Below, in pieces: positions 17,835 to 27,372 of a DNA stretch of 64,000 bases. The stretch is taken from assembly GCF_036967205.1 (NCBI RefSeq), contig NZ_CP146022.1:1178001-1242000 (forward strand), in the 5' to 3' direction. This DNA is from Streptomyces sp. Q6. Its GTDB lineage: Bacteria > Actinomycetota > Actinomycetes > Streptomycetales > Streptomycetaceae. How positions within the stretch are numbered: the stretch's first letter is position 1; each line of letters starts with the position of its first letter. Both the position numbers and the translations under genes were made by a program. The notes beneath the pieces are model-generated. The model saw only the letters and a program-made list of their open reading frames with translations, was not told where the DNA came from and searched no databases.

Positions 17835-18518
17835 TCAGTCGGCGACGACGACCGACGTCGACTCCGACTCGGGCTCGGTCTCCGCATCGGTCTCGGACTC
17901 GGCGTCGTGCTCGGCCGCGACCTTCGCCGCCCGCCGCTTCACCAGCAGCATCGACCCGATGCCGATCAGCGCGGCCAGCGCGAGACCCACGTACGAGAAC
18001 CGCTTCAGCCAGTCCTCCGCGACGACGCCGACGTAGTAGATGACGGCGGTCGTGCCGCCGGCCCACACCACGCCGCCCAGGAAGTTGGCGATGAAGAACT
18101 TCCAGTACGGCATGTGCAGCACGCCCGCGAGCGGCCCGGCGAAGATCCTCAGCAGCGCGATGAAGCGCCCGAAGAAGACCGCCCACATGCCCCACTTCTC
18201 GAAGGACCGCTCGGCCGTGGCGATGTGCGCGGGCCCGAAGTGCTTGGGGAACTTGCGGCCGAGTTTGGCGAGGAGCGGCCGACCGCCCTTGCGTCCGATC
18301 GCGTACCCGATGGAGTCCCCGATGACGGCGCCCGCGGTCGCGCAGACGCCGAGCACCACCGGGTTCACGTCACCGTGCTGCGACGACAGCAGCGCCGCCG
18401 AGACGAGGACGATCTCTCCGGGCAGCGGGATGCCGAGGCTCTCCAGGCCGATGACACCCGCCACCAACGCGTAGATGGCGACGGCCGGAATCGTGTCGAG
18501 CCACTCCTGGACGTGCAA
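17835..18518 (-). CDS. DedA-family membrane protein
   Basis: This 227-residue integral membrane protein has the SNARE-associated/VTT domain: GIPLPGEIVLVSAALL, a re-entrant EFFGRFIALLRIFAGPLAG-like segment (FFGRFIALLR) and several membrane helices. It ends in a long acidic tail rich in Glu, Asp and Ser. DedA proteins are linked to lipid carrier transport and membrane homeostasis. The start is an unusual TTG at 18518, supported by GGGAGG eight bases upstream and by no competing ATG or GTG. Confidence 0.88.
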   Translation of the reverse strand: MHVQEWLDTIPAVAIYALVAGVIGLESLGIPLPGEIVLVSAALLSSQHGDVNPVVLGVCATAGAVIGDSIGYAIGRKGGRPLLAKLGRKFPKHFGPAHIATAERSFEKWGMWAVFFGRFIALLRIFAGPLAGVLHMPYWKFFIANFLGGVVWAGGTTAVIYYVGVVAEDWLKRFSYVGLALAALIGIGSMLLVKRRAAKVAAEHDAESETDAETEPESESTSVVVAD

Positions 18519-18705
18519 CGCGGTCGCCTCCCGTACCCAAAATTCCGTGTGCCCGACGTGCGCTCCCCCGCTGCTCGCGCACGCCGGGCAGCCTACCTGC
18601 TCCCTATGACGCCGCCGAGTGCCAGAAGGTGCAGTGGTGCTCGCGGTGAATCGCCGGGGAGGTCATCCGGGAGGCCGTCGGGGACAGGTCGGTCACGGGG
18701 ACAGG

Positions 18706-19158
18706 TCAGCTGTTGGGACGGAGTGTCCACACGACGGTCATCTCTCCGGTCACGGCGCCGTCGCCCCGGCGGATCGCGATGCTCACGGGGAACTCCGGCC
18801 GCTCCCCCGCGTCCAGCTCCGCGACGACGTCGGCGACGGGCCGTCCGAGCGTCGCCGTCGCGGTGACGGGACCCATCGCGAGCTTCTTGTAGGCGATCTC
18901 CGCGCTGACGGCCAGCGGCACGGCCCGCGAGAGCTGCTCCCCGAAGGCGGCGAGCACGATGGCGCCGCTCGCGGACTCTCCGAGGGTGAACATCGCGCCG
19001 GCGTGCGGCCCGCCCACGTGGTTGTGGAAGTCGGCCTGGTCCGGCAGCGCGACGACCGCCCGCTCCGCAGTGGTCTCGACGAATTCGAGGTTCAGGGTGC
19101 GCGCCATCGGCACCGTGGCGGCGAGCATCTCGCCGATGGACATCTGATCTGCGCTCAT
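18706..19158 (-). CDS. Hotdog-fold thioesterase-like protein (DUF4442/PaaI group)
   Basis: The protein of about 150 residues has a single hotdog domain, with HNHVGGPHAGAMFTLGESA resembling the PaaI/DUF4442 active-site helix region. Related proteins hydrolyse acyl-CoA or bind it. The start is uncertain among ATGs at 19158, 19167 and 19185; I took 19158. The gene stands alone between DedA and a divergent secreted-protein gene. Confidence 0.75.
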   Translation of the reverse strand: MSADQMSIGEMLAATVPMARTLNLEFVETTAERAVVALPDQADFHNHVGGPHAGAMFTLGESASGAIVLAAFGEQLSRAVPLAVSAEIAYKKLAMGPVTATATLGRPVADVVAELDAGERPEFPVSIAIRRGDGAVTGEMTVVWTLRPNS

Positions 19159-19289
19159 GGCGGGCATGTTACCCACGAGTAGCAACCTTGGCCATCCCCG
19201 CTCCAGAGGTCACGGAACGCGGCAACCGTTGCACGTCCGGTACAGGGCAGGGACACCACCGGCCCCGGGACCCTCTATCGTTTACGGCC

Positions 19290-20375
19290 ATGTGGCCAGG
19301 ACAGCAGCCGCCCGGGGGCGAGCAGAACCCGCAGGACCCGAACAACCCCACCTACCCGAACAGTCCGAGCACTCCGCCGACGCCGAACCCGTACCAGCAG
19401 CCGGGGTTCCAGCAGCCGAACCCCTACCAGCAGCCGGGGTTCCAGCAGCAGCCCAACCCCTACCAGCAGCAGCCGGGGTGGAACGCGCCGACGACTCCGC
19501 TCGGCCCGCCGCAGGTGCCGCAGGGCGGTGGCGGTGGCGGCGGTCGCAACACCACGAAGATCGTCGCGATCGTCGCTGCGGCGGCTGTCGTGATCGCGGC
19601 CGGGGTGACCGGACTCCTGGTGCTCGGCGGGGACAAGGACGACGACGCCAAGGGCGGCGACAAGAAGTCGCCGGCCGCCAAGCAGTCCGCGTCCAAGGAC
19701 CCGAGCCCGACCGCGACCGAGGGCGACAACCCGCGCGGTGAGGGCAACAGCGTCAAGCCGGTGGTCGACGGCTGGCAGCCGGTGGTGAACACCAAGCACA
19801 AGACGGCCTTCGACGTTCCGCCGGGCTGGGAGGTCAGCGCCAGCGGCGCGGACCAGATCATCGGCTTCGAGTACGACTACAAGGACAAGAAGGGCAAGAA
19901 GCAACACGGCACGACCACCGTCTCCGCCCCGGCCGAGTACCAGTCCAAGTGGTGCACGGAGGACTCCGACAAGGACGGGCAGACCGAGGACACCTCGCTG
20001 TCCGGCGTCGGCACCCGCGGCGAGGACGGCGCCACGAGCACCGACCAGGCCGCCGAGAACCGGGTGGCGTGGTGGATCTACGGCGGGTACACCGAGCCGT
20101 CCATCAAGGCCGTCAAGTTGGGCAAGGCCGAGAAGTTCACCAACGGCCAGGGCATCAGCGGCAGCCTGATCAAGGCGCACTCCGAAGGCACCCCGAACAA
20201 GGGCAAGTGCGACAGCGAGGGCAAGGCCGTGGTGTTCGCCTTCCAGAACGAGGAGGGCGACTTCGTGTCCTGGGACCTGTGGGCCGCCAAGGGCGTCAAG
20301 GGCGAGCTGCCCGACGCGACGATCGACAAGATCCTCAACTCGGTTCGCTACTACAAGGATCCGACCGCGTCCTGA
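19290..20375 (+). CDS. Membrane-anchored protein with Pro/Gln-rich repeats and secreted domain
   Basis: The 361-residue protein begins with about 75 residues of Pro/Gln-rich cytoplasmic sequence, including near repeats of PNPYQQPGFQQ. A glycine run and one membrane helix follow at about residues 89-112. The rest is extracellular: a charged Lys/Asp linker and a folded-looking domain (GWQPVVNTKHKTAFDVPPGWEV onward, four cysteines visible). I do not recognise an enzyme. Such N-terminal repeats are common in Streptomyces surface proteins. The ATG at 19290 opens the repeat region; the frame extends upstream without supporting signals. Confidence 0.78.
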   Translation: MWPGQQPPGGEQNPQDPNNPTYPNSPSTPPTPNPYQQPGFQQPNPYQQPGFQQQPNPYQQQPGWNAPTTPLGPPQVPQGGGGGGGRNTTKIVAIVAAAAVVIAAGVTGLLVLGGDKDDDAKGGDKKSPAAKQSASKDPSPTATEGDNPRGEGNSVKPVVDGWQPVVNTKHKTAFDVPPGWEVSASGADQIIGFEYDYKDKKGKKQHGTTTVSAPAEYQSKWCTEDSDKDGQTEDTSLSGVGTRGEDGATSTDQAAENRVAWWIYGGYTEPSIKAVKLGKAEKFTNGQGISGSLIKAHSEGTPNKGKCDSEGKAVVFAFQNEEGDFVSWDLWAAKGVKGELPDATIDKILNSVRYYKDPTAS

Positions 20376-20453
20376 TCCGGCACCGTCCGGCCCCGGCTGG
20401 ACGGTGCGGTTAAACGATTTGTCACCCGGGCGCGCGGCGGCGATAGTCCCTCA

Positions 20454-21812
20454 GTGACCTCAGCCGCCGCCTCCCCGCCCCCGCCGCCCTCGACGCCTTC
20501 CGAGCCGTCGGAGTCTTCGCCGTCGAAGGGGCCGCGCCGTCCCGCCTGGGCCGGGCGCAACTACACCCTGCTCGCCGTCTCGGCGTTCATCACGACCCTC
20601 GGCGCGCACGGCGCGCTGATCGCGTCCGCGTTCGCCGTGCTCGACGCGGGCGGCGACGGCGGCGACGTGGGCCTGGTGGCCGCGGCGCGCACCCTGTTCC
20701 TCGTGATCTTCCTGCTGGTGGGCGGCGCCGTCGCCGACCGGCTGCCGCGCCACCACGTGATGGTCGCGGCCAACGCGCTCAACTTCCTCTCGCAGGGCGC
20801 CTTCGCGCTTCTCGTCCTCCAGGGCGAGCCACGGCTGTGGCAGATGATGGCGCTCAGCGCGCTCGGCGGCACGGGGCAGGCGTTCTTCAACCCGGCGGCC
20901 GAGGGCATGCTCATGGCGTCGGTCTCCGGGGAACAGGCGAGCCGCGCGTTCGCGATGTTCCGGATGGGGATGTCCGGCGCCGCGGTGGGCGGCGCCGCGC
21001 TCGGCGGCGCGATGGTCGCCGCGATCGGCCCCGGCTGGGTGCTCGCGGTGGACGCGGCGGCGTTCGCGGTCGCAGGCGCGCTGCGGATGTTCCTCGACGT
21101 GAGCCACATCGCGCCGCGCGAGCCGGGCGGCGGCCTGCTCTCCGACATGCGCGACGGCTGGCGGGAGTTCATCGGACGCCCCTGGCTGTGGACCATCGTG
21201 GCCCAGTTCTCCGTGGTGGTCGCGGTGGTGGGCGCCGCCGAGTCGGTGTTCGGGCCGCTGGTGGCCCGCGACGAACTGGGCGGGGCCGGACCGTGGGGCC
21301 TCGCGCTCGGCGCGTTCGGCGTCGGCACGATCCTCGGCGGCATGCTGATGATGCGCTGGAGACCGCAGCGCCTGCTGTTCGCGGCGACCCTCTCCGTCTT
21401 CTCCCTCGCCCTGCCGTCGGCGGCGCTCGCGATCCCCGTACCGCTGCCGGCCCTGGTCGCCGTGATGTTCGTCAGCGGCGTCACCATCGAGATCTTCGGC
21501 GTCTCCTGGATCACCGCCCTGCACCAGGAGATCCCGGAGGAGAAGCTCTCCCGCGTCTCGGCCTACGACTGGTTCGGCTCGGTGGCGATGGTGCCGCTCG
21601 CGACGGCGCTGGCCGGTCCCGCCGAGTCGGCCTTCGGCCGCACCCCGTCGCTGTGGGGGTGCGCGGCGCTCGTCGTCCTCGCGACGACGGCGGTCCTGTT
21701 CGTGCCCGACGTACGCAACCTGCGCCGCCGGGGGACCACCACGGAGGTCGCCGTGTCCACGGCGCAGGAGCCCACGGCCATGACCGCCCCGCAGGACCTC
21801 ACCCCACGCTGA
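20454..21812 (+). CDS. MFS transporter
   Basis: The 452-residue protein has twelve predicted membrane segments after a Pro/Ser-rich N-terminus. Its loop motif is GGAVADRLPRHHVM. It resembles the EntS-like MFS_3 exporters of siderophores and antibiotics. The GTG start at 20454 lacks a strong ribosome site. Its stop overlaps the end of the convergent spermidine-synthase-like gene by 14 bases. The substrate is unknown. Confidence 0.82.
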   Translation: MTSAAASPPPPPSTPSEPSESSPSKGPRRPAWAGRNYTLLAVSAFITTLGAHGALIASAFAVLDAGGDGGDVGLVAAARTLFLVIFLLVGGAVADRLPRHHVMVAANALNFLSQGAFALLVLQGEPRLWQMMALSALGGTGQAFFNPAAEGMLMASVSGEQASRAFAMFRMGMSGAAVGGAALGGAMVAAIGPGWVLAVDAAAFAVAGALRMFLDVSHIAPREPGGGLLSDMRDGWREFIGRPWLWTIVAQFSVVVAVVGAAESVFGPLVARDELGGAGPWGLALGAFGVGTILGGMLMMRWRPQRLLFAATLSVFSLALPSAALAIPVPLPALVAVMFVSGVTIEIFGVSWITALHQEIPEEKLSRVSAYDWFGSVAMVPLATALAGPAESAFGRTPSLWGCAALVVLATTAVLFVPDVRNLRRRGTTTEVAVSTAQEPTAMTAPQDLTPR

Positions 21813-22656
21813 ACGAACCGCCCGGCGGCTCCGGCGACGGCACCGCGTCCCCCTCGGTCACCGGCCGCGCGTCGCCGACGAAGCGGTGCAGGCCCGCGCC
21901 GTGCTCGACCCGGGCGGGGAACGCGTCGCGTGCGGTGCGCCGGGCCAGCTCCGGCACGTCGAACGCGGTCTGCGAGGCGACGAGGACGGCGTTGCCGAAC
22001 CGCCGGCCGCGCAGCACCGCGGGCTCGGCGACGAGGGCCAGGTGCGCGAAGACCGCCCGGAACGTGGCCAGTTGGGAGCGCAGGAACGCGAAGGGCGCAC
22101 CGTCCGCGAGGTTCGCGGCGTAGCTGCCGCCCGGCCGCAGCACCCGGTCCGCCTCACGCGCGTACGCCTTGGTGGTCAGGTGCGCGGGGACCCGGGACCC
22201 GCCGAACACGTCGGCCACCAGCACGTCCACGGAGTCCGACGGCGCGGCCTCCAGCCAGGTCCGCGCATCGGCGCCGTGCACGTCGACGCCCGCGCCGTCC
22301 GGCAGCGGCAGGTGTTCGCCGACGAGCGCGAGCAGCCCGCGGTCGGCGTCGACGACGTGCTGGCGCGACCCGGGCCGGGTCGCGGCGACATAGCGGGGCA
22401 GGGTCAGCGCGCCCCCGCCGAGGTGCAGCACGTCGAGCGGCCGCCCGTCCTCGGCCGCGCAGTCCAGGACGTGCCCGAGGCGCCGCGCGTACTCGAACTC
22501 CAGGTGCGTCGGCTCGTCGAGGTCGACGTAGGACTGCGGCGCCCCGTCGACCGTGAGCAGCCAGGCCCGCCGCCGGTCCACGTCGGGCATCAGCTTGGCG
22601 ACGCCGTGGTCGACGGCGCGGGTGACGGGTATCGGCTCGGGGTCGGGTGCGTTCAC
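21799..22656 (-). CDS. Spermidine-synthase-like protein
   Basis: The 285-residue protein has the spermidine synthase fold, with an N-terminal beta region and a SAM-binding Rossmann domain (LHLGGGALTLPRY, VVDADRG). True polyamine synthases have GGGDG and a catalytic aspartate after the next motif. Here the glycine motif reads GGGAL and the later motif ADVFGG, so aminopropyl transfer is doubtful. Streptomyces have several such relatives of unknown function. The GTG at 22656 was chosen because the sequence becomes protein-like only from there. Confidence 0.75.
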   Translation of the reverse strand: MNAPDPEPIPVTRAVDHGVAKLMPDVDRRRAWLLTVDGAPQSYVDLDEPTHLEFEYARRLGHVLDCAAEDGRPLDVLHLGGGALTLPRYVAATRPGSRQHVVDADRGLLALVGEHLPLPDGAGVDVHGADARTWLEAAPSDSVDVLVADVFGGSRVPAHLTTKAYAREADRVLRPGGSYAANLADGAPFAFLRSQLATFRAVFAHLALVAEPAVLRGRRFGNAVLVASQTAFDVPELARRTARDAFPARVEHGAGLHRFVGDARPVTEGDAVPSPEPPGGSFSVG

Positions 22657-22703
22657 GGGTTCATTGTGCCGGGAGCACGGGGCGGGGTGTGCCGCTCCGG
22701 ATC

Positions 22704-23545
22704 TCAGCCGCCCCACACCCGCAGGACCTGCGCCACGTGCCCGGCCGCCTGCTCCCGGCCCGCCCGTGCCGCGGGCGCGCGCCGCGTCGGGTCGAGGGTG
22801 TTGCTGCCGAAGGCGCGGCGGGCCGCGCGGTCGGGGGTGATCAGGGTGACGCGGGCGCCGGCGTCGGCCAGCCGGGCGGCCTGGGTGCGGGCCGCGTGCA
22901 GGACACCCCGCCGGCCGCGATCGGCGCCACGACGACGACCCGGTCGTGGCCCTCGGCGAGGTGGGCGTTGGCCGGGGAGCGGGTGCCGCCGTCGATCCAG
23001 CGGTCACCGTCGAGGGTGACCGGCGGCCAGACCCCGGGCACCGCGCAGCTCGCCGCGACGGCGTCGACCAGGCCGACCCCGCAGCTCCCGTCGAATACCC
23101 GGAACGCGCCGGTGCGCGCCTGGACCGCCGTCACGAGGAGCCGCCGGTCCGGCCAGTCGTGCGAGACGAGCCGCCCGGCGATGACCGCGCGCCGCTCCGC
23201 CTCGGCGGGCGTGCGGGCGTCGAGGGCGAGGCGCCCGAGCTTGCGCCCGTAGGACTCGATCGAGCGTGAGGAGAGCGCGGCGCGCGCGTAGCGGAAGGTC
23301 GCGGTCGAGCCGAGATGCCCGGTCAACTCGCCTTTCGGGACGGCGAGTTGACGCTCGTAGAGCCGCTCGGGTGTGAGCAGGCCCGAGGTGAGCTGGGCGC
23401 CCACGACGGCGCCCGCGGAGGTGCCGATGACGGTGTCCGCGTCCCACAGACCGGTGCCGGCCTCGGCGAGCCCGTGCAGCAGCCCGGACATCCAGCCGAT
23501 GCCGGCGAGCCCGCCGCCCCCGAGGACGAGTGCTCTGCCCGCCAC
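22704..23545 (-). CDS. Patatin-like phospholipase, apparent frameshift
   Basis: This is a patatin-family serine lipid hydrolase. The oxyanion loop GGGGLAGIGW, the nucleophile Ser43 in GTSAG and the catalytic Asp185 in DGG are all present. GGAGG lies before the GTG at 23545. The reading frame breaks at the four-C run 22906-22909. Adding one base there continues the protein (VLHAARTQAARLADAG and so on) to a stop at 22704, giving about 280 residues. As written, the frame would end at 22841 with a nonsense tail. It is probably intact in the organism. Confidence 0.82.
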
Positions 23546-23596
23546 CGCGACCTCCGCCGCCGAGAACCGTCGTGTCAGCGGACAGTGTGACGTACT

Positions 23597-23634
23597 GGTG
23601 TGCGGTCGGGACCCCGGGGTCCCGACCGCACACC
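23597..23634 (-). terminator. 38-bp perfect palindrome, terminator of the EF-Tu3 gene
   Basis: Two 19-base arms around the centre at 23615/23616 are perfectly complementary. The palindrome lies 27 bases past the EF-Tu3-like gene's stop codon and before the patatin gene on the same strand. It is by far the longest perfect repeat seen in the window. A terminator is the simplest reading, although there is no U-tract. Confidence 0.65.
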
Positions 23635-23660
23635 GCGCGCTCACCGTCCGGACACCCGGC

Positions 23661-24842
23661 TCACTCCACGGACGTCACCGTCCCCGCGCCGACGGTCCGC
23701 CCGCCCTCGCGGATCGCGAAGCCGAGCCCCGGCTCGAGCGGGACGTCGCGGCCGAGCTCGACCGTCATGGTGACGGTCTCGCCGGGCCGCGCGACGGCGG
23801 CCTCGCCGAGGTCGATGTCCCCGACGACGTCCGCGGTGCGCAGATAGAACTGCGGCCGGTAGCCGGTGGCGACCGGGGTGCTCCTGCCCCCTTCCGCCGC
23901 CGACAGGACGTACACCTGCGCGGTGAAGCGGCGCGCGGGCCGCACGCTGTCCGGCGCGGCGACGACGTGCCCGCGCCGCACCGCGTCGCGGGCGACACCG
24001 CGCAGCAGCAGCGCCACGTTGTCCCCGGCCTGCGCCTCGTCCATCGGCTTGCCGAAGGTCTCGACGCCGGTGACGACGGTCTCGCCCTCCTTGAGGGCGT
24101 CGGCCCCGTGGACGCGCACGCGGTCGCCGACCTTGACCCGGCCGCGCTCGACCGCCCCGGTGACGACGGTGCCGCGCCCGCTGATGGTCATGACGTTCTC
24201 GACCGACAGCAGGAACGGCGCGTCCACGTACCGCTCCGGCATCGGGACGTACGTGTCCACGGCGTCGAGCAGCGCCTCGATGGACGCCGTCCAGCGCGCG
24301 TCGCCCTCCAGGGCCTTGAGCCCGGAGACCCGCACCACGGGCACGGAGTCGCCGCCGTAGCCGTGCGCGGACAGCAGGTCGCGCACTTCGAGCTCGACGA
24401 GGTCGGAGAGCTCCTCGTCGCCCGCGTCCGCCTTGTTGAGGGCGACGACGATGTGGTCGACGCCGACCTGCCGCGCGAGGAGCACGTGCTCGGCGGTCTG
24501 CGGCATGATCCCGTCGAGCGCGGAGACGACGAGGATCGCTCCGTCGAGCTGGGCCGCGCCGGTCACCATGTTCTTGACGTAGTCGGCGTGACCCGGCATG
24601 TCCACGTGCGCGTAGTGGCGCGTGTCGGTCTCGTACTCGACGTGCGCGATGTTGATGGTGATACCGCGCTGCGCCTCCTCGGGCGCCTTGTCGATCCGGT
24701 CGAAGGGGACGAACGTGCCGGCGCCCCGCGCGGCGAGGACCTTGGTGATGGCGGCGGTCAGGGTGGTCTTGCCGTGGTCGACATGGCCCATGGTGCCGAT
24801 GTTCAGGTGCGGCTTGGTGCGCACGTATGCCGTCTTGGGCAT
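23661..24842 (-). CDS. tuf3: EF-Tu3-like divergent elongation factor Tu
   Basis: The protein has 393 residues and all three EF-Tu domains. G motifs are intact: GHVDHGKT (19-26), GITI, DMPGH (81-85, where ordinary EF-Tu has DCPGH) and NKAD (136-139). Divergence from the housekeeping form and its stand-alone position, away from rpsL/fusA, match the second EF-Tu of Streptomyces (EF-Tu3). From family knowledge, S. coelicolor tuf3 is poorly expressed in normal growth and EF-Tu3-type proteins can be less sensitive to elfamycins. The ribosome site AAAGGA is 14 bases from the ATG and lies in a possible hairpin. Confidence 0.85.
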   Translation of the reverse strand: MPKTAYVRTKPHLNIGTMGHVDHGKTTLTAAITKVLAARGAGTFVPFDRIDKAPEEAQRGITINIAHVEYETDTRHYAHVDMPGHADYVKNMVTGAAQLDGAILVVSALDGIMPQTAEHVLLARQVGVDHIVVALNKADAGDEELSDLVELEVRDLLSAHGYGGDSVPVVRVSGLKALEGDARWTASIEALLDAVDTYVPMPERYVDAPFLLSVENVMTISGRGTVVTGAVERGRVKVGDRVRVHGADALKEGETVVTGVETFGKPMDEAQAGDNVALLLRGVARDAVRRGHVVAAPDSVRPARRFTAQVYVLSAAEGGRSTPVATGYRPQFYLRTADVVGDIDLGEAAVARPGETVTMTVELGRDVPLEPGLGFAIREGGRTVGAGTVTSVE

Positions 24843-24852
24843 GGCTGAGGGT

Positions 24853-24867
24853 GTTCCTTTCCGGAAC
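24853..24867 (-). promoter_or_regulatory. Hairpin covering the EF-Tu3 ribosome site
   Basis: In the mRNA, GTTCC, GGAAA, GGAAC can fold into a 5-bp hairpin with the purine-rich ribosome site in its loop and stem. This could lower translation or make it conditional. The hairpin is short, so this is only a hypothesis. Confidence 0.35.
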
Positions 24868-25146
24868 AGAAATGCGTGAAGCCTCCAACTGACCGAGGCG
24901 GGGACCCCTGAGCGGAACCGACCCTCCCCCTGCGGGGTCCGCCGGAATGTCCGGAGAGGGTCAGCGTCGCGCGCCGTCGACGGCTGCCGCGCCGTGGGCG
25001 TCGAGGAGGACGGCAGCCTGAGCAGCGCCCGCGACTGCGGGCGGAGCTGCGAGGAAGGCGTGCCGGAACATGAGGCAGATCCTCGCCCACGCGACGTCGC
25101 GCGTCGAATGGTTTTCCGCGCCCGGCGGCCCGGCCTCGCGGTGCGG
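24868..25146. other. Intergenic region upstream of the EF-Tu3 gene, no gene seen
   Basis: No convincing coding frame is present. It holds an inverted repeat GACCCTC (24920-24926) / GAGGGTC (24956-24962) with a smaller CCCCCTGCGGGG stem inside. The stretch should contain the EF-Tu3 promoter, but I see no clear TTGACA/TAGRRT pair. The repeat may be leader structure or a terminator for the AlkD gene. Confidence 0.5.
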
Positions 25147-25854
25147 TCACCCGCCTACGTTCTTCAGCGCTTCCCGCACGGACAGCGGCGCGAGCACGTC
25201 GCGGTGGGCGGCGACGAAGCCGCGGACGGCGTCGGCGTCGGTCTTGGCGTACTCGCGCAGCGCCCAGCCGACGGCCTTGCGGAGGAAGAAGTCGGGGTGC
25301 CCGGCCTGGCGCAGGCAGTACGCGAAGAGGCGCTCGGTGTCGGTCGCGTCCTTGTAGCGGAGCTGGTGCAGCAGCGCCGTTCTGGCGAGCCAGAGGTCCG
25401 GGTCCTCGATCCAGGCGTCCATGGTGGCGGCCAGCTCGGGATCGGCCGCGACGAGAGCGCCCACCACATGGGCGGCGAGCAGGTCGACGGTGTCCCACCA
25501 GGGGACGGTCGTGATCAGCTGCCGCGCCACGGGCAGGAAGGGCGAGGTCAGGAGGCGTACGTGGCGCCTCAGGTAGTCGATCGCGAAATAGGCGTATTCG
25601 CGCTCGGGCAGCGCCCAGCAGCGCAGCGCGACGGCGGTCAGATCACGCTCGTCGGGCCGGGGCAGTCCTTCCAGGACGGTGCGCGACAGCTGTCTGCGCT
25701 CGGGCGAGGGGAGCCCGAGGAACGGGGCGACGTCCTTCATGTAGGCGCGCATGTGCGCGGCCCGCTCCGGGTCGGCCGCGGCGCCGTACACCTCCGTGAG
25801 CCGGGGCAGCACGGTGTCGGCGAGCACGCTGGGCGGCGCCGCGATGACGGACAT
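25147..25854 (-). CDS. DNA alkylation repair protein, AlkD-like
   Basis: The 235-residue protein is built of HEAT-like helical repeats, as in AlkC/AlkD glycosylases that excise positively charged alkylated bases such as 3- and 7-methylpurines. Family features include [14 protein letters not shown], the tryptophan-rich [18 protein letters not shown] with the putative key Asp, and [22 protein letters not shown] precedes the ATG at seven bases. The gene stands alone. Confidence 0.88.
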   Translation of the reverse strand: MSVIAAPPSVLADTVLPRLTEVYGAAADPERAAHMRAYMKDVAPFLGLPSPERRQLSRTVLEGLPRPDERDLTAVALRCWALPEREYAYFAIDYLRRHVRLLTSPFLPVARQLITTVPWWDTVDLLAAHVVGALVAADPELAATMDAWIEDPDLWLARTALLHQLRYKDATDTERLFAYCLRQAGHPDFFLRKAVGWALREYAKTDADAVRGFVAAHRDVLAPLSVREALKNVGG

Positions 25855-25941
25855 GTGACTCTCCTCGCAAGCGGGGCATCAGCCGGGAAAGTGAGACACA
25901 ACCTACGGCGATCTTATGTATCCGTCGGTTAGTCTCCCCGG

Positions 25942-26658
25942 ATGTTCGAGACCGTCCCCGCCCGCCCCGCCGGGCTCGCCGCGCGCTGTACGAGGGCTCT
26001 GCTGTCTCCCTGGTCACGGCTGTCGCTCCTGGTGATGCTGCTGGCCGCGGGCGCGACGAGCGTGCTGGTCTTCGAGCCGCAGCGGATCCTCGCCGACGGC
26101 TGGCCGCCGCAGGTGAACGGGGCGGCGGCGCTGGTCCTCTTCGCCGTGGCGTACGGACTGTGCACGGTGGCGTTCGTGCCGCGGCCGCTGCTCAATCTCG
26201 CGGCGGGGGCCCTCTTCGGCTCGCAGCTGGGGCTCGTCGGGGCGATCGGCGGGACGGTGTTCGGGGCCGGTGTGTCGTTCGGCCTCGGCCGTCTCCTCGG
26301 CCAGGAGGCGCTGCGCCCGCTCGTGCGCGGCCGCTGGCTGAAGGCGGCGGACGGCCAGTTGAGCCGGCACGGCTTCCGCTCGATGCTGGCGGCCCGCCTC
26401 TTCCCGGGCGTCCCGTTCTGGGCGGCCAACTACTGCGCCTCGATCTCCCGGATGGGCTGGCTGCCGTTCCTCCTGGCCACGGCGCTCGGCTCGATCCCGA
26501 ACACGGCGGCGTACGTGGTCGCGGGCGCCCGCGCCTCGACGCCCACGTCCCCGGTGTTCCTCATCGCGATGGGCTTCATCGCGGTCACGGGTCTCGCGGG
26601 CGCCGTCGTGGCATGGTTCAAGCGCCACCAGCTGAAGGGCTCGGCGGACTCCGCGTAG
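25942..26658 (+). CDS. TVP38/TMEM64-family membrane protein
   Basis: This 238-residue integral membrane protein has the VTT (SNARE-associated) domain. It shows the LLNLAAGALFGSQLGLVGAIGGTVFGAG segment beginning near residue 84, the RLFPGVPFWAANYCA motif and about six hydrophobic stretches. It is related to DedA and probably takes part in lipid or polyprenyl-carrier handling. There is no ribosome site. TAGTCT lies six bases upstream of the ATG, so a leaderless start is possible. Its stop is one base from the convergent cupin gene. Confidence 0.85.
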   Translation: MFETVPARPAGLAARCTRALLSPWSRLSLLVMLLAAGATSVLVFEPQRILADGWPPQVNGAAALVLFAVAYGLCTVAFVPRPLLNLAAGALFGSQLGLVGAIGGTVFGAGVSFGLGRLLGQEALRPLVRGRWLKAADGQLSRHGFRSMLAARLFPGVPFWAANYCASISRMGWLPFLLATALGSIPNTAAYVVAGARASTPTSPVFLIAMGFIAVTGLAGAVVAWFKRHQLKGSADSA

Positions 26659-26659
26659 C

Positions 26660-27372
26660 TCAGTCGGCCCGGTACACGTCGAGGCGCCCGCACATCCCGA
26701 ACGTCCCGCGTGCGGAGGGTACGGCGGACCGTACGGCCGCGTCGGCGAGATGTCCGGCGTCGCCCGCCGCGAGCCGGTCGAGCTGGTGGCCCGTCGCGGC
26801 GGACGCGGCGGCGGCCCCCGCTGCCACCGGGTACGCCACTCCTCGGTCCGCCGCCGTACGAGGGCGGCCGCCGCCTCGTGGAAGGCGGCCAGTTCCTTCG
26901 GCTCCTCGCGCAGCCGCAGGTATCCCTCGATCGCGAGATCACGCCGGGCCCGCGCCGCCCGCTCCCGCTCCGCCTCGGGGGCGTCGACGGGCAGGGCGGT
27001 GGCGGCGGCGTACGTCTCGGGGTCGGTCAGATAGCGCGGCGGCAGCGTGAGCACGGCGTCGCCGGCCTCCGGGAGTCCGCTGTTCTGCATGAGGACGACG
27101 ATGCGCAGCGCACCGTCCTCGTTGACGAGGCGGTGGACGGTGCCCGGCGTGAACCAGGCGACCGTCCCCGCGACGAGCGGCGTCTGCGCGTACCCCGACG
27201 CGGTGAGCGTCTGGACGGCGCCGCGCCCGCCCGTGACGACGTACCCCTCGCTGCACGTCAGATGCAGATGCGGGGTGCCGCCGCACAGCCCGTCGGCGGC
27301 CGGCCAGTCGTACACGGACAGGTGCGAGACGGCGACGCCGCCGGGCAGGCCGGTGAAGGAGGGCGGGCTCAC
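26660..27372 (-). CDS. Cupin-domain protein, apparent frameshift
   Basis: A cupin barrel is visible in the first 120 residues (HLHLTCSEGYVVTGGRG, TPGTVHRLVNEDG), followed by a helical tail. The GTG start at 27372 overlaps the stop of the PmoA-family gene as GTGA, indicating coupling. The frame breaks at the five-C run 26815-26819. One added base continues the tail through GTFGMCGRLDVYRAD to a stop at 26660, about 237 residues. It is the third gene of the Gfo/Idh-PmoA-cupin operon and may modify or bind a sugar derivative. Confidence 0.72.

Noticed and set aside
13356-21812. A biosynthetic gene cluster suggested by several efflux pumps
   Set aside because: No core biosynthetic enzyme (PKS, NRPS, terpene synthase, lanthipeptide synthetase) is present. 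The pumps are separate units with their own regulators.
23597-23634. Long palindrome as an insertion-sequence or integron end
   Set aside because: No transposase, integrase or target duplication is nearby; its place after a stop codon fits a terminator.
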